A DNA stretch of 64,000 bases from Raphanus sativus (GCF_000801105.2 NC_079515.1:4154001-4218000), one strand, 5' to 3'. Shown: positions 1 through 12,698, counted from the first letter of the stretch. Notes: generated from the sequence alone by a model not told the origin. Numbers and translations: made by a program.

Positions 1-151
1 CTCAAAGAAGCCATAATCTCGAGGGGGCGTATTAGGGACATAAATCCCACATCGGGTATTGGAAGAAATCTTTAACCAATTAGTTTTAAGTGTAAAGCCC
101 ATCTAGCTTAACATGGTATTCCATCTAGCTTAACAATAAGTACGATAAAAA
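1..151. mobile_element. Possible LTR-retrotransposon end fragment
   Basis: The text around 40-120 contains a tcccacatcgg-type motif and repeated 'catctagctta' phrases like the ends of crucifer Copia LTRs. It abuts the methyltransferase leader directly. No open reading frame and no paired LTR is visible, so this is only a resemblance. Confidence 0.3.
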
Positions 152-333
152 ATGGATTCTAGATTCAACGAAACCGTTCCTTCCCTAAGGCTTGTCTCTC
201 TTATTCATCATTACAACACCGAGTACACTTATTTGTTTTGATTTAACTGTTTCAAATATGCATAATATATATATGCTAGTTAATGTATGTCTATATCCAC
301 TTCCAATCTTTATCGCCATGCAGGTACATTGAT
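152..333 (+). pseudogene. Truncated BSMT1-like SABATH methyltransferase (exon 1 plus start of exon 2)
   Basis: Exon 1 (152-189) encodes the same N-terminus as the three intact copies (MDSRFNETVPSLR). The 5' splice site reads GC rather than GT (190-191), while the other copies have GT. Intron 1 is conserved to a CAG acceptor at 321-323. Exon 2 then runs only ten bases (324-333) before the sequence switches to the inside of a Helitron. Nothing of the SAM-binding or substrate domain remains, so it cannot make a methyltransferase. It is the leftover head of a fourth tandem copy, whose body was probably lost in the rearrangement that joined it to the Helitron. Confidence 0.85.
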
Positions 334-1208
334 AAAAAAACTACAAAAAGGAAGTACTTAAAAAGAAATATCAAATCCCAAAAAATATATACCCGAAAGA
401 AACGACCGTACCTAAATGGATACATGAATGTATATGCCTAACTGATTTTGTAAACAAATAGAAAATATTTTTATGTGTTTGGCTAAATGAAGTTAAATAT
501 ATTTTTTATTTACTAATATTTTTACAATATTAATAATGATCAATATATGAATATCGATTTGTTTAGATAATTTTTGAAATTTTAATTAATTAATTTAAAT
601 TAATTTTAAATGCAATGGTAGAATCTATAAATAAAAAAACACAAAAGGAAGTACTAAAAAGAAATTTCAAAACCCAAAAAATCTATATCCGAAAGAAACG
701 ACTCGTTCCTGAATGGGTATCCGGATATTTATGCCTAACTGATTTTGTAAAAAAATAAAAACATATATATTTTTATGTGTTTGTCTAAAATAAGTGAAAT
801 ATTTTTTAATAGTAATTTTACATATTAATAATGATCAATATATGGAGACATTAATTTGTTTAGATAAGTTTGGAATTATAATTAGTTAGTTTAAATTTAT
901 TTTAAATGTAGTGGTAAAATCTGAAAATAAAAAAATTACAAAAAGGAAATACCTAATTTTTTATAAATACAATGACTAAATGTATAAATAAAAGGAAGTA
1001 AATATACTGCTATCCATGTTTCCAAATAATTCTTATTTAATATTGTTATCCACGTTTTCAAATAAACCTCCTTTATAAACTACAATTCATGTTTCCAAAC
1101 AATTCTTATTTAATATTGTTATTCATGTTTCCAAACAAACCTCCTTTTTAAACTGCAATTCATGTTTCCAAACACTCTGATTTTGTACTTCAACTTTAAT
1201 AATATAGA
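334..1208 (-). mobile_element. 3'-truncated Helitron with ~300-bp internal repeats
   Basis: This stretch is nearly identical to the inside and 5' end of the Helitron at 22156-23835. It shares the ~300-bp tandem repeat (gaaagaaacgac..., attaataatgatcaatata) and the 'catgtttccaaa' repeats. Read on the minus strand its right end is a Helitron 5' terminus (TCTATATTATTAAAG). The 3' terminus with CTAG and hairpin is missing, because the element is cut at 334 where it meets the exon 2 fragment. No coding capacity. Confidence 0.75.
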
Positions 1209-1394
1209 TATGAAGTGATTGAATTACAATAATTAATACCACAATCTTTTAGTGACTACCACATCATTTTTTATCTAATGATAAGTATCTTTTAGTGACA
1301 CTGATTAATCACAAGGGAAAGGCTTGGCTACACATGGCGTGTTTCATGTTTTTTTTTGTTAGTGTATATGCTAGTTGATTAAATTCCATCTCTC

Positions 1395-1400
1395 TATAAA
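1395..1400 (+). promoter_or_regulatory. TATA box of methyltransferase copy A
   Basis: TATAAA lies 88 bp before the start codon and is conserved in sequence in copies B (24707-24712) and C (38900-38905), each followed by the same 'ttgaagtgcgagttgc' leader. Confidence 0.65.
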
Positions 1401-1482
1401 TTGAAGTGCGAGTTGCCAGTTTCAACACACATCTTCTAATAATTCTCATTTAATCTTATCGTTAGTAAATACGATTATAAAA

Positions 1483-4400
1483 ATGGATTCAAGATTCAAC
1501 GAAACCGTTCCTTCCCTGAGGTTTGTCTCTCTAATTCATCATTACAACATCGAGTACCCTTATTTGGTTTGATTTAATCATTTTTTCATATATACACATA
1601 TGCTAGTTAATGTATGTCCATGTCCACTACTAATATATATCAATATGCAGGTATATTGATGAAAAGAGTGATGATGAATATGCATTTGTGAAAGCTTTAC
1701 GTATGACTGGTGGAGATGGAGCCAACAGTTACTCCGCCAATTCCCGTGTTCAGGTTCTTCAATATTCTTTCTTTCCTTTTATTTTATTTTACAAAATTAA
1801 TATTATTTGGTAAAGCAAAAGGAAAAATTCAATCATTTCAATTTCATTATGGTGAAATTTGAAATTTAAATATTAGCCAATAAAATTTTAAGGTGCGAAG
1901 AACGATCTAGTCTTTGCTTATATGAAGTTGTGAATCAGTCAAAATCCATATAGAGTAATCACTATATATATATTATGTTTTCCTGATGCCATAAAAAATT
2001 ATTAATATCATATCGGAAAATTCATATTCTTTTTTAAAAAATCAACATGAAGATAATAGGGAAAATACTTCGTTATACTAGTTTATTACTTTAGTATTAT
2101 GCACATAAGTCAGGTTATAGCTATGATATCTCTAATCTAACTGTAAAAGATAATTTGCGTAGTTTTTATACCAAAATTATTTCCAATTCAACTGCAAAAA
2201 TCATATTGAGTGTGATTGGTTAAGTAATGGAGTAAAATGGTTAAAAATAAAGTGGAAATGAGAGAAATTAAAAGTAATAAAATTGGAGTAAATCTTTTCA
2301 TCTCATAAAAGTTGGAGGAATATTTTACTCTAGTTTCATTACATTTTTCATCTTTTTGGAGTAAATTTGCTGAAATTGTTTTCCACTTTATTGGAACAAA
2401 TCAGAGTAACTAGGCTGAAATTTTTTTTTTCACCTACTTTATTTTACTCTAATGATACCATACAGTCACACCTATTATTTTAGTACAACATTATAATTTT
2501 ACACTAAATTTAGTGTGATACTATTCATCACATTAAAACACTCACTCCATTAAATTATACTATTCATCTATTTTATTAATAAAATATACATTTAAATAAA
2601 TGACAAATAAAAAGATAATTACATATAAATATTATGAAATATTATGAAATAAATTTTAGTGTGAAATTTGGTATTTTAGTTAGAGAAAAACTTAATTTTA
2701 GTGCTAAAACTACATTAAAATACTGTGATTATAACACTAAAATAGTATCATGAGTTAGAAATAATGCTAGACACAGTTTCTTTCCAACCAAAAAAAAAAA
2801 AAAAATAGGTTCATAGGACTGTGTTTCAAAACGAGGCAGATACTAAATCTATCTCATTCACTTCCAACGTTGGTATTACCATATTAGGTGGGTAGCAGCT
2901 AAATTAAAATAAACAAAAAATGACAAAAATAGATGAGTTGTGTTAGATTGTGGGGTTGATTGGTTGTTGCTGTAGCTTTAGATTTTTTACTTTAAAAAAT
3001 AGACCATAAGATTTTTGCTTTGGCTTTAATTTTTTTGCTTTTAGATATTTTTTAAAGCACTTGATAAAAACTGTAGAAATTTTGATTTCTAAAGTCAATA
3101 TATTTCCTTTTAAAGATTTTGGACTGTAGCTTTATATTTTATTAATAAAGCTTGATTGTTTTAGTTTTATTGTTTTAGAGAGATTTATGGATGTGTGGAG
3201 CATTCACAGTCATCATCAATCATTTCCTCTGTCCGTGGAAAATATCATCTCCAACCTACTCCATGATTTATGAAAAAATAGAATAGAAAATTGAGTAATG
3301 AACAAATAAAAAAATAATTACTTCATTTATAAAATAATCATTTTCTGTTTATTTAGTACTCTGTTTTCCACTTTAGTCTGAAGTAAATTAGGGGTGGACA
3401 AAAAAACAAACTAAACCAAACCAAACTGACCCAACCGAAATCAAACCGATCCAAACCAAACCAAATTCTATATCTAAATCAAAGTATTTTTAGTTAAATC
3501 TTAATTAAATATATTACTAATATTAAGATTTAATATAATTAACCATCTAACCCTAACAATTAAACAAAAATTTGTACATTTTACTTCTAAAAGAATAGAA
3601 TAAACATAACTAAAAATAAATAAAAGAGTATGAATATCATACATTACCATCTAAACTGAAAATTACTCATGATATTTATATTAGATTTGAAGATAATAAT
3701 AAAAAAATATTGAATTACATCTTCTAAATTTTTATTATGACATTTAGCTTTACATTAAAAGTTTGGCTCGTTTATAATCTCCAGGTATTTTTTTAATCTA
3801 GTTTCTTTCTATTTTTCTTTCTTTTTGTTTGTTTGTAGAGGAGAGGTATATTAATGGCCAAACCGGTCTTGGTTAAAAACACAGAAGAAATGATGATGTT
3901 TTTAAACTTCCCTAACTATATCAAAGTTGCTGAATTGGGTTGTTCTTCGGGGCAAAACGCATTTTTGGCTATCTTTGAGATCATCAACACCATCAATGTG
4001 TTGTGCCAACAATCGAACCAAAACCCGCCAGAAATCGATTGTTGTCTGAATGATCTTCCAGAAAACGATTTCAACACAACGTTCAAGTTCGTACCATCCT
4101 TCAACAAGGAGCTCATGATCACAAACCAAGCATCGTGTTTCGTCTATGGAGTACCAGGTTCCTTCTACTCTAGGCTCTTCTCTCGAAACAGCCTCCACCT
4201 TATACATTCCTCGTACGCTCTCCATTGGCTCTCTAAGGTACTTTTTTAATTGTTAAGACTTTTGTTATAACATTGTATTCCATTAACATAAAAGTTTAAG
4301 TTATTTGATAACTAAACGGTGGAGTTGTGTGTTTATAAATTACAGGTCCCAGAAAAACTCGAGAATGATAATGTGTTCATAACAAATACAAGTTCTCAAA

Positions 4401-5169
4401 GTGCATACAAAGCTTACTTGAATCAATTCCAACGAGATTTCACAATGTGTCTAAGGTTACGTTCTGAAGAAATTGTCTCTAATGGACGAATGGTTCTTAC
4501 CTTCCTCGGTAGAAACACTCTTAACAATGATCCATTGTATAGAGATTGTTGTCACGTTTATTCACTGCTATCAGAGTCTCTCCATGACCTAGTCTTCGAG
4601 GTATAGATCTTTTCTCATCTGTTTGTTTTCCATAATCTCAGATACAATGTTAACTTCCTTTTCTTTTCTTTTTTATCTTCGTTCTTTTTTCATAATCTCG
4701 AATATCATCAATTTTCTCGTTCCACCAATAATATATATACAACAAAATTGATCATTTTTATTATTTCACTTAATTTGCTGAATTTAGAATCATTTCATAT
4801 CAGTCTCTTTATTAACAGGGCCTAGTGAGTAAATCAAAACTGGATGCATTCAACATGCCGTTTTATGATCCGAACGAGCAAGAACTCAAAGAAGTGATAC
4901 GAAACGAAGGTTCTTTTGAAATCAATGATTTAAAGACACATGGATTCGATCTTGGTCATAGTAACGAAGAAGGACATCGTAACTATGAAGTAGCAGGATA
5001 CAATGAAGCCAAAACTATAAGAGCCGTTACTGAATCAATGCTCGTTGCTCATTTTGGAGAAGATATTATCGATATCTTGTTTGATAAGTATGCTCGCCAT
5101 GTGACACAACACTCGAGCTGCACAAACAAAACGAGTGTCACTCTTGTCGTCGCGTTGACTAAAAAATAA
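1483..5169 (+). CDS. BSMT1-like: BSMT1-like SABATH methyltransferase, copy A (5 exons)
   Basis: Exons 1483-1520, 1651-1753, 3839-4237, 4346-4600 and 4819-5169 join in phase with GT-AG introns to give 381 residues, the usual size for the family. SABATH enzymes transfer methyl from S-adenosylmethionine to the carboxyl of benzoic or salicylic acid, making volatile methyl esters in the cytosol. Visible motifs are the N-terminal SAM/substrate loop GGDGANSYSANS (33-44), motif I VAELGCSSGQN (77-87), LNDLPENDFN (117-126), GSFYSRLF (154-161) and HSSYALHWLS (170-179). His176 sits where salicylate-specific enzymes carry Met, as in AtBSMT1. Odd points: Tyr252 (CCHVYSLL) replaces a Trp kept in copies B and C at a substrate-pocket position; GVPGSF replaces GAPGSF; and TMCLRLR replaces TMFLRLR. 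Intron 2 is 2.1 kb, swollen by repeats. The frame is open throughout, but activity may differ. Substrate is inferred by homology. Confidence 0.9.
1754..3838 (+). other. Expanded intron 2 of copy A with AT-rich repeat insertions
   Basis: The same intron is about 340 bp in copy B and 252 bp in copy C. The extra ~1.7 kb is AT-rich and repeat-like. It includes a stretch of 'actcca/ttttactc' MITE-like sequence (about 2210-2480), a tract rich in 'tttagattttt' (2960-3180), and a 'ggggtggacaaaaaaacaaactaaacc' type hAT-like end (about 3391). No coding sequence is seen. Confidence 0.6.
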
Positions 5170-6112
5170 ACCAGCTTTTGGTGCTTGTATTATTTACCTA
5201 TTATCTATTGTTGTTTGCCTATTCCCCGTTAATAAATTCTAAGACTTGCCCCTCATGTGATGATCATGTGATGCTTGTCCTGGAAAATAGATCGTGATTT
5301 GTAATATGGCATATGTGTGATTGTAAGATCTATTTCTCACTATCTGTATGCATGGTCAATTTGGTGAAACAATAATACTTATGTTTCTATTTTTTAAAAA
5401 TAGTATTAGGAGCTTTTCTATAAGAGAATATTATTTATAATGTGGTTCAGGTCCTAAAATTTTTAAACACACTATACTTGCAATATAATTAAAGAGGACT
5501 CTGATGTTGCTAATGCAGGTTAATTACTTTAAGCTCATACAATTTGATTAAGCGAGTCTTCCTCCCAGAGATTTGACACATGCATTGTTTTAATCATTAA
5601 TTACTGAAAAAATATACTCGTCATCGTTGATCACCTCAACTAGCATATTTTCTGTTGATTTTAAAATTTGTGAGCTATGTAAGTTCTATCAAGGAAAAAA
5701 AAAAAGTTCTATCAAGGAGATTTAAGATGCATCCGAGTAGTTTGAATAGTATGGTATTAGTTCTCTGTAGTTTTTCATATTCAAACACAAGTACATAACA
5801 ACCACTGACAAGAAGAGATTTTGTAATAATTAATCTTGCATTCATTCATCTAATACCTGAAGTTTATAAGATCAATCAAAGTTTTTCATCAATCCTGGTA
5901 GATCATTTGACATGAACATTCATCTTGTGTGACGGTTCCTGGAAAGATGCAAAGTCTGCCCTTCTTTCAAGAGAAGCAAAAACTTATCTTTCACATTATA
6001 TGCAGACATGCAGCATTTCTTGATACACAAGCAACCCTCCCACAAAACCAAAATCAAGAAAATCTCAAAGTTGGATCAAACACATGAATGAATGTAATCT
6101 TTTTTTTTCATC
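5170..6112 (+). other. 3' flank of copy A, shared with the other units
   Basis: No gene is seen. The sequence holds the methyltransferase 3' untranslated region and spacer (tgatgatcatgtg..., gcatccgagtagtttgaatag...), then the former downstream flank of the ROP-GAP gene (gcagacatgcagc...). The same order occurs after copy B, where LINE fragments interrupt it, and after copy C. This defines the duplicated unit. Confidence 0.6.
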
Positions 6113-6553
6113 GCCAAAATTCAAAAAGCTCAACTCTGTAATTCACACTTCCAACAATACTACTACCACTCGACATTCTGCTTCTGTCCAACCATTCTGC
6201 TTCTGTCCAAAACCTCCGTTGTTATACTGACAGCTTTTAATCAGAGACGACTTTACACCAAGAATTTCTCCAGGTTCTGCATATTCTTCTTTTTCTTCTG
6301 CAGACTCTTCTTTGTCCTCATTTCAGCCTCAAAGGTATCCGGAGCATCCTCCTTGTTAGCTTCCATGAGATGGAACAACTGTCTGCTTCTCTGATCACCA
6401 CTCTCGTCCCTAGGACCCAGGTTCGAGGCTTGAACCAATCCATCTCGAGACTCTTTCCATTCTTTAAGCGTCTTTACAATAAGTTTCTTCAGAAAGTTCA
6501 TGACTTGCACAGCATACATTAGAGCCGTTAGTGTATCCAAGTCATCCAACATC
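6113..6553 (-). pseudogene. Detached 3' exon of ROP-GAP (fragment 1)
   Basis: On the minus strand the sequence from 6552 reads MLDDLDTLTALMYAVQVMNFLKKL..., matching the last exon of the intact ROP-GAP at 42151-41732. A small duplication changes MLDPLTAL to MLDDLDTLTAL. Further on, the acidic region is frameshifted by a deletion near 6300 and the tail is scrambled by a short repeat (attctgcttctgtccaa twice, near 6174-6212). The GAP catalytic exons and promoter are absent. Homology stops inside intron 3 of the parent gene, so this is the edge of the duplicated unit, not a functional gene. Confidence 0.85.
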
Positions 6554-8611
6554 TACAATCAAATTTACACACCATTGGACTGGTTTCATTTGCCAAGACC
6601 ATCGACATTAGTATTTTTGGTCAAGAATATATATCGTCTTTAATAATCACAAGTCTAATATATCATTTAAAAGGACTTGGAATGTTTATTTTGTTTGAAC
6701 ATCAACTTGAATATTATTGCTCGATAATATGTTGCAGCTGTTGGGTTGTTGGAACTCTACTTCTTTGATATAAATCTGACCCAATGAACAGATGGTTATT
6801 TATTGTCAATTAGTAATTCTTAGAACTAAAACAAAACATATTTTCTTAACATGTAAACACAAGAATGAAATTTATATTGGCAAATGGCAATCACTATTGA
6901 TATTTGTGTGAAGCTCGACCATTTTATAATTCACTAGTAAAACCCAACAGCATAGCTTTCACAACTAGTCTTCGACCATATTATAACTATGATCAGAATT
7001 CTGACCCAACACTCCAACACAAATCTTGTCTCGAACAATGGTGTCCAAGATTTCATTTACAAGGAATTGAAGACGAGTTTTTCAGCTCAGTATTGCATGC
7101 TAACATATCTCATTTATCCGCGAGATTATGTGTATTTTGTAGTTTCTACCCTCCAGAATTTTGATAAGTTAAACAAAAAATGAAGATCAAAAACTGTTGA
7201 GAACAATTTTTAGTTAATAATTATTGGACACTCATACATACTGTATAGGCCACGTTTTGCATATTTCTTGAAGGACCATGCATGCTACCCACGTCATGGG
7301 AATTCCCAGCATCTGAGGACGACGAGAACCTCACGTTTCCGTGGTCAGCATCAATAGAAGAAAACGGCTCTTAATTCCTGAGGATTTTAAAATCAACTAA
7401 GCAGAATGTACCGGGTTTAGTAGGCGGGCAAAGCTCAGTTGTAATACATTGATTTAAGAGCTTTTGTTCTGATCGAACTTATAACCCGGACTGTATGTCC
7501 GTTTATTGGACACTCATACGTACTGTATAGCCACATATTGCATATTTCTTGAAGGACCATGCATGTTACCCTGACCCACCTCTTTTTCGTTCTTTTATGT
7601 GAAGAAATTTGAGTGTACTAATCGATTGTGACCTACTACAAACTCTTTGGCAGAAACAGTGCTGTAGGAAAATAACATTTTTCCTAAACCGGAGTTTTGT
7701 GCTCCACATGATGTGAAGTCTATGTACGTGGCATGAAACTTGTTGATTCTAGTGACTTAAACTTCGGTATTTAGGTGCAGAAACAAAAGGACACATTTGT
7801 TAGGACTTAGTACATACATAGTTTTTTAGGTTTAGAAAAATCTCAACCTAATTTCTTTTTTCCTTCTCCTTTGAATTTACCCGATCTAAACCTTTTGCTA
7901 GTAGTATTGGATAAAATGTACGTCATTGATATTTGATATTAGTTATGTCTCATCGTCCAAACTTTCCTTAAAATTCATCAAACCAATACCAAATCAATTT
8001 GAATTACGTACTATAATATACACTCCTCCCGTTTTAAATTATATAATATTTTATAAAGTTTATGTTATTTCAAAATATAAGATTTTTTGAGATTTTAATA
8101 TTAACTTTAACTTTATTGAAAATTCTTCGACCAACAAAATTTTACAGTTTTTTTATAATTGGTTGAATTATTTTTAAATTACATTTTTTAAAAATATTTT
8201 TTAGAATAATATAATTTTTTTAATCGTGAATTCGATCAAAACATTGTATATTAATTAAGAACTACACGTCGCTACCTACATAAACCTTGGACGACTAAAA
8301 ACTTCCCGACCACCAAAAGACAGTCTCATGCAACAATATATAACAACCTTTCTTTTGTCCCCAAAAATATATATATATATATATATATAACAAAAAGGTT
8401 TGGTTAAGATATGCCAGACCTCTCCATATCCAAATTGGTACTAATTTCGACTAGTTGGATGTGAATTAACTCTTTACAATAGTATTTAAGCCCGAAAAGT
8501 AAGGATATATATATTAGAGGTAATAAATTTTTGGGGTTATAAACTCACACACAAAAAGAAAACATCATGCTTACTATAATTTCTATCACATCCATAGAAA
8601 CCTTATTTCCA
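6554..8611. other. Spacer shared with unit 2; local tandem duplication
   Basis: No gene is seen. The segment matches 31383-33345 and then parts of 36847-38080. A ~65-bp stretch (7221-7285) containing 'cttgaaggaccatgcatg' recurs at 7504-7565, with an extra ~220 bp between the copies that unit 2 lacks. Near 8370 there is a (ta)n microsatellite. The 8400-8600 part matches the upstream region of copy C. Confidence 0.55.
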
Positions 8612-11600
8612 TTAATATAGGTAGTATATAAAATTTTAATAAACTAAATATTAAAAAATTAGAATGATTCCTATATACCATTGAAGATAGTTTAGAATAC
8701 ATTTAATCAAATGTAGAATGTGATTTGAAATTTTTAAACTAAAGTGAAGAATATAAACTTCAGTATATTATAAAGCCTTTACCGAAAACTCATTATTTTA
8801 GAAGGGGTTAACCCACAGATTTTGGAAAAATATTCAAAAATATGAAAATATGGTTTTAGTGTATAGTTTCATCGAGCACTGACATAAGATGATGGCCAAA
8901 GAGTTTATAACCTCTGTTATCTCTGTTTCTCTAGATGATGAAGATTTTATAATGCTAATTCCACTAATCTAGGCAGTATATGAAATATTAGTAAACTAAA
9001 TATTAAAAATTTAGAATGATTCATATATATCATGAAAGATAGTTTAGAATACATTAATTCAAATGTAGAATGTGGTTTGAAATCTTTAAACTAAAGTGAA
9101 GAGTATAAACTTCAGTATATAGAGCATTTACCGAAAACTCATTATTTTAGAAGGGATTAACCCAAGGATTTTGGAAATTTTTCAAAAATATGAAAATCTG
9201 GTTTTAGTGTATAGTTTCATCGAGCACTAACATAGGGTGATGGTCAAAGAGTTTAGAACCATTGTGGTCTCCGTTTCTCTAGATAGTGAAGATTTTATAA
9301 TGCTAATTCCACAAATCTAGACAGTATAAAAAATTTTAGTAAACTTAATATTAAAAAATTAGAATGATTCCTATATATATATCATGAAAGATAGTTTACA
9401 ATACATTCATTCAAATGTAGAATGTGTTTTGAAATTTTTAAACTAAAGTGAAGAGTATAAACTTCAGTATAAAGAGCATTTACCGAAAACTCATTATTTT
9501 AGAATGGGTTAAACCAACGGATTTTGGAAATTTTAAATATGAAAATCTGGTTTTAGTGTATAGTTTCATCGATCACTGACATAAGATGATGGTCTAAGAG
9601 TTTAGAACCTCTGTTGTCTCCGTTTCTCTAGATAATGAAGATTTTATAATGCTAATTCCACAAATCTAGGTTGTATATGAAATTTTAGTAAACTAAATAT
9701 TAAAAAATTAGAATGATTCCTATATATCATGAAAGATAAATTAGAATACATTAATTCAAATGTAGAATGTGGTTTGAAAATTTTAAACTAAAGTGCAGAG
9801 TATAAACTTCAGTATATAGAGCATTTACCGAAAACTCATTATTTTAGAAGGGTTAACCCACGGATTTTGAAAAAATTTGAAAATATGAAAATCTGGTTTT
9901 AGTGTATAGTTTTATCGAACACTGACATAAGATGATGGTCAAAGATTTTCAAAACTCTGTTGTCTCCGTTTCTCTAGATAATGAAGATTTTATAATGCTA
10001 ATTCCACTAATCTAGGCAGTATATGAAATTTTAGTAAACTAAATATTAAAAAATTAGAATGATTCCTATATATATCATGAAAGATATTTTAGAATACATT
10101 AATTCAAATATAGAATGTGGTTTGAAATTTTTAAACTAAAGTGAAGAGTATAAACTTAAGTATATAGAGCATTTACCGAAAACTCATTTATTCTAGAAGG
10201 GGTTAACCCACGGATTTTGGAAATTTTTTAAAAATATGAAAATCTGGTTTTAGTGTATAGTTTCATCGAGCACTGACATAAGATGATGGTCAAAGAGTTT
10301 AGAACCTCTGTTGTCTCCGTTTCTCTAGATAATGAAGATTTTATAATGCTAATTCCACTAATTTAGGTAGTATATGAAATTTTAGTAAACTAAATATTAA
10401 AAAATTAGAATGATTCCTATATATCATGAAGGATAATTTAGAATACATTAATTCAAATGTAGAATGTGGTTTGAAATTTTTAAACTAAAGTGAATAGTAA
10501 AAACTTCAGTATATAGAACATTTACCGAAAACTCCTTATTTTAGAAAGGGTTAACCCAAGAATTTTGAAAAAAATTCAAAAATATGAAAATCTGGTTTTA
10601 TTGTATAGTTTCATCGCCCACTGACATAAGATGATGGTCAAAGATTTTCGAAACTCTATTGTCTCCGTTTCTCTAGATAATGAAGATTTTATAATGCTAA
10701 TTCCACTAATCTAGGCAGTATATGAAATTTTAGTAAACTAAATATTAAAAAATTAAAATGATTCTTATATACCATGAAAGATAGTTTAGAATAAATTAAT
10801 TCAAATGTAGAAAGTGGTTTGAAATTTATAAACTAAAGTGAAGAGTATAAACTTCAGTATATAGAGCCTTTATCGAAAACTCATTATTTTCTAAGGGGTA
10901 AACCCACAGATTTTGGAAAAACTTCAAAAATATGAAAATCTGATTTTAGTGTATAGTTTCATCGAACACTAACATAAGATGATGGTCAAAGACTTAAAAC
11001 CTCTGTGTTCTCCGTTTCTCTAGATAATGAAGATTTTATAATTCTAATTCCACAAATCTAGGCAATTTATGAAATTTTAGTAAACTAATATTAAAAAATT
11101 AGAATGATTACTATATACTATTAAAGATAGTTTAGAATAAATTAATTCAAATGTAGAATGTGGTTTGAAAATTTTAAACTAAAGTGGAGAGTATAAACTT
11201 CAGTATATAGAGCATTTACCAAAAAATCATTATTTTAGAAGGGTTAACCCAAAGATTTTGGAAAAAAATCAAAAATATGAAAATATGGTTTTAGTGTATA
11301 GTTTCATCGAGCACTGATATAAGATGATAGTCAAAGAGTTTAGAACCTCTGTTGTCTCCGTTTCTCTAGATAATGAAGATTTTGTAACGCTAATTCCACT
11401 AATCTAGGCAATATATGAAATTTTAGTAAACTAAATATTAAAAAATTAGAATGATTCCTATATATCATGAATGATAGTTTAGAATACATTAATTCAAATG
11501 TAGAATGTGGTTTAAAATCTTTAAACTAAAGTGAAAAGTATAAACTTCAGTATATAGAACATTTACCGAAAACTCATTATTTTAGAAGGGATTAACCCAT

Positions 11601-11750
11601 GGATTTTGGAAAATTTTCAAAAATATGAAAATCTGGTTTTAGTGTATAGTTTCATCGAGCACTAACATAGGGTGATGGTCAAAGATTTTAGAACCTCTGT
11701 GGTCTCCGTTTCTTTAGATAGTGAAGATTTTATAAGGTTAATTCCACAAA
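8612..11750 (+). repeat. ~348-bp tandem satellite, about nine monomers
   Basis: The phrase 'gaagattttataatg' or a one-base variant starts at about 8940, 9288, 9637, 9983, 10334, 10682, 11029, 11375 and 11723, giving steps of 346 to 351 bp. Every monomer also carries 'catttaccgaaaactcatt' and 'gtttctctagata' with a few substitutions. The monomers are AT-rich and have no open frame. The left edge follows 'cctttattt' sequence that is uninterrupted in copy C's flank (about 38085), so the array is a local insertion. The monomer length is close to twice a nucleosome repeat. Confidence 0.92.
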
Positions 11751-12698
11751 TGGAGTTTAACTCCAAATACCACATACCCCTTTTAAAAATTCCATATTAT
11801 CCCCTCAATAAAATATGTATATATTTTTAATAGTTTTTAAATGAAACAAGTGGCTAAAGACAGCATTATCCTTCACATAACCATATATTTACGGATCCGA
11901 CCAGAGATATCCGACCCATCTAAACTAATCTGGATAATACCAGATTTCTAAACCTAAACGCTCCCGTTTCAACCCTCCCCTCATTCTCTCCCAAATCGAC
12001 TCTCTCTCACTTCTCTCACGACAGAACACCGAGAAACCCTAAAAAATCTTCATCCTCTTGGTTTCTTCTTCTTTCTCTGTAATAATCAAGCCTCCATCTT
12101 CGAATCGACAAGAAATCGAATGTAAGTGATTTATTGTGGTTGATTTCCTCGTATTTTGTTTTGTTGACGAAACTAAAGTATTGTCTAAGCGATTTTGTGC
12201 TATGAAATTGGGGGAAAACACCGTGAAATCTTAGAGAATGTATAGGTGTTTGTGGGAATTTGTCTAGGTATATGATGGCTTAGAGTATGTATTCAATTGA
12301 AGAGTATATATGTATATGATGGCTTAGAGTATGTAAGGTATTGTCTTTACTTTGCGATTTTGTGGGAATTTTGACTGGATAAGTTTAATCTGACTGGTTT
12401 AGAGTATGTATTCAATTGGAGAGAATGTTGGGTTTTAGGCTAGGGAGATTGAAAGTAAATTTGGTTTTGAGATTAGTGTAGTGAGGAGAGTCCTTGTAGT
12501 GATGATTGCTGAGTATGACCATGGTTCAGAGTTAATGTTTTCGTGGTTGAATGTTTGATATGTGAAATTGAATTGGTGATTGAGTCTTTGATATGTGAAA
12601 CCGAATTAGAGATATATTGATTGAGAAATTGGTGTTAGATTAGACAAATTAACGATTCTTGTTTATGTTTTTTTTTGAATTTTTAGAGGATCTAGATA

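Noticed and set aside
3902..4225. Antisense open frames opposite methyltransferase exon 3 (also at 27043-27420 and 39516-39794)
   Set aside because: They mirror the conserved sense exon and have no features of their own.
8612..11750. CRISPR-like or centromeric repeat
   Set aside because: The monomers are ~348 bp with no unique spacers and lie in a gene-bearing arm region; this is a plant satellite or transposon repeat.
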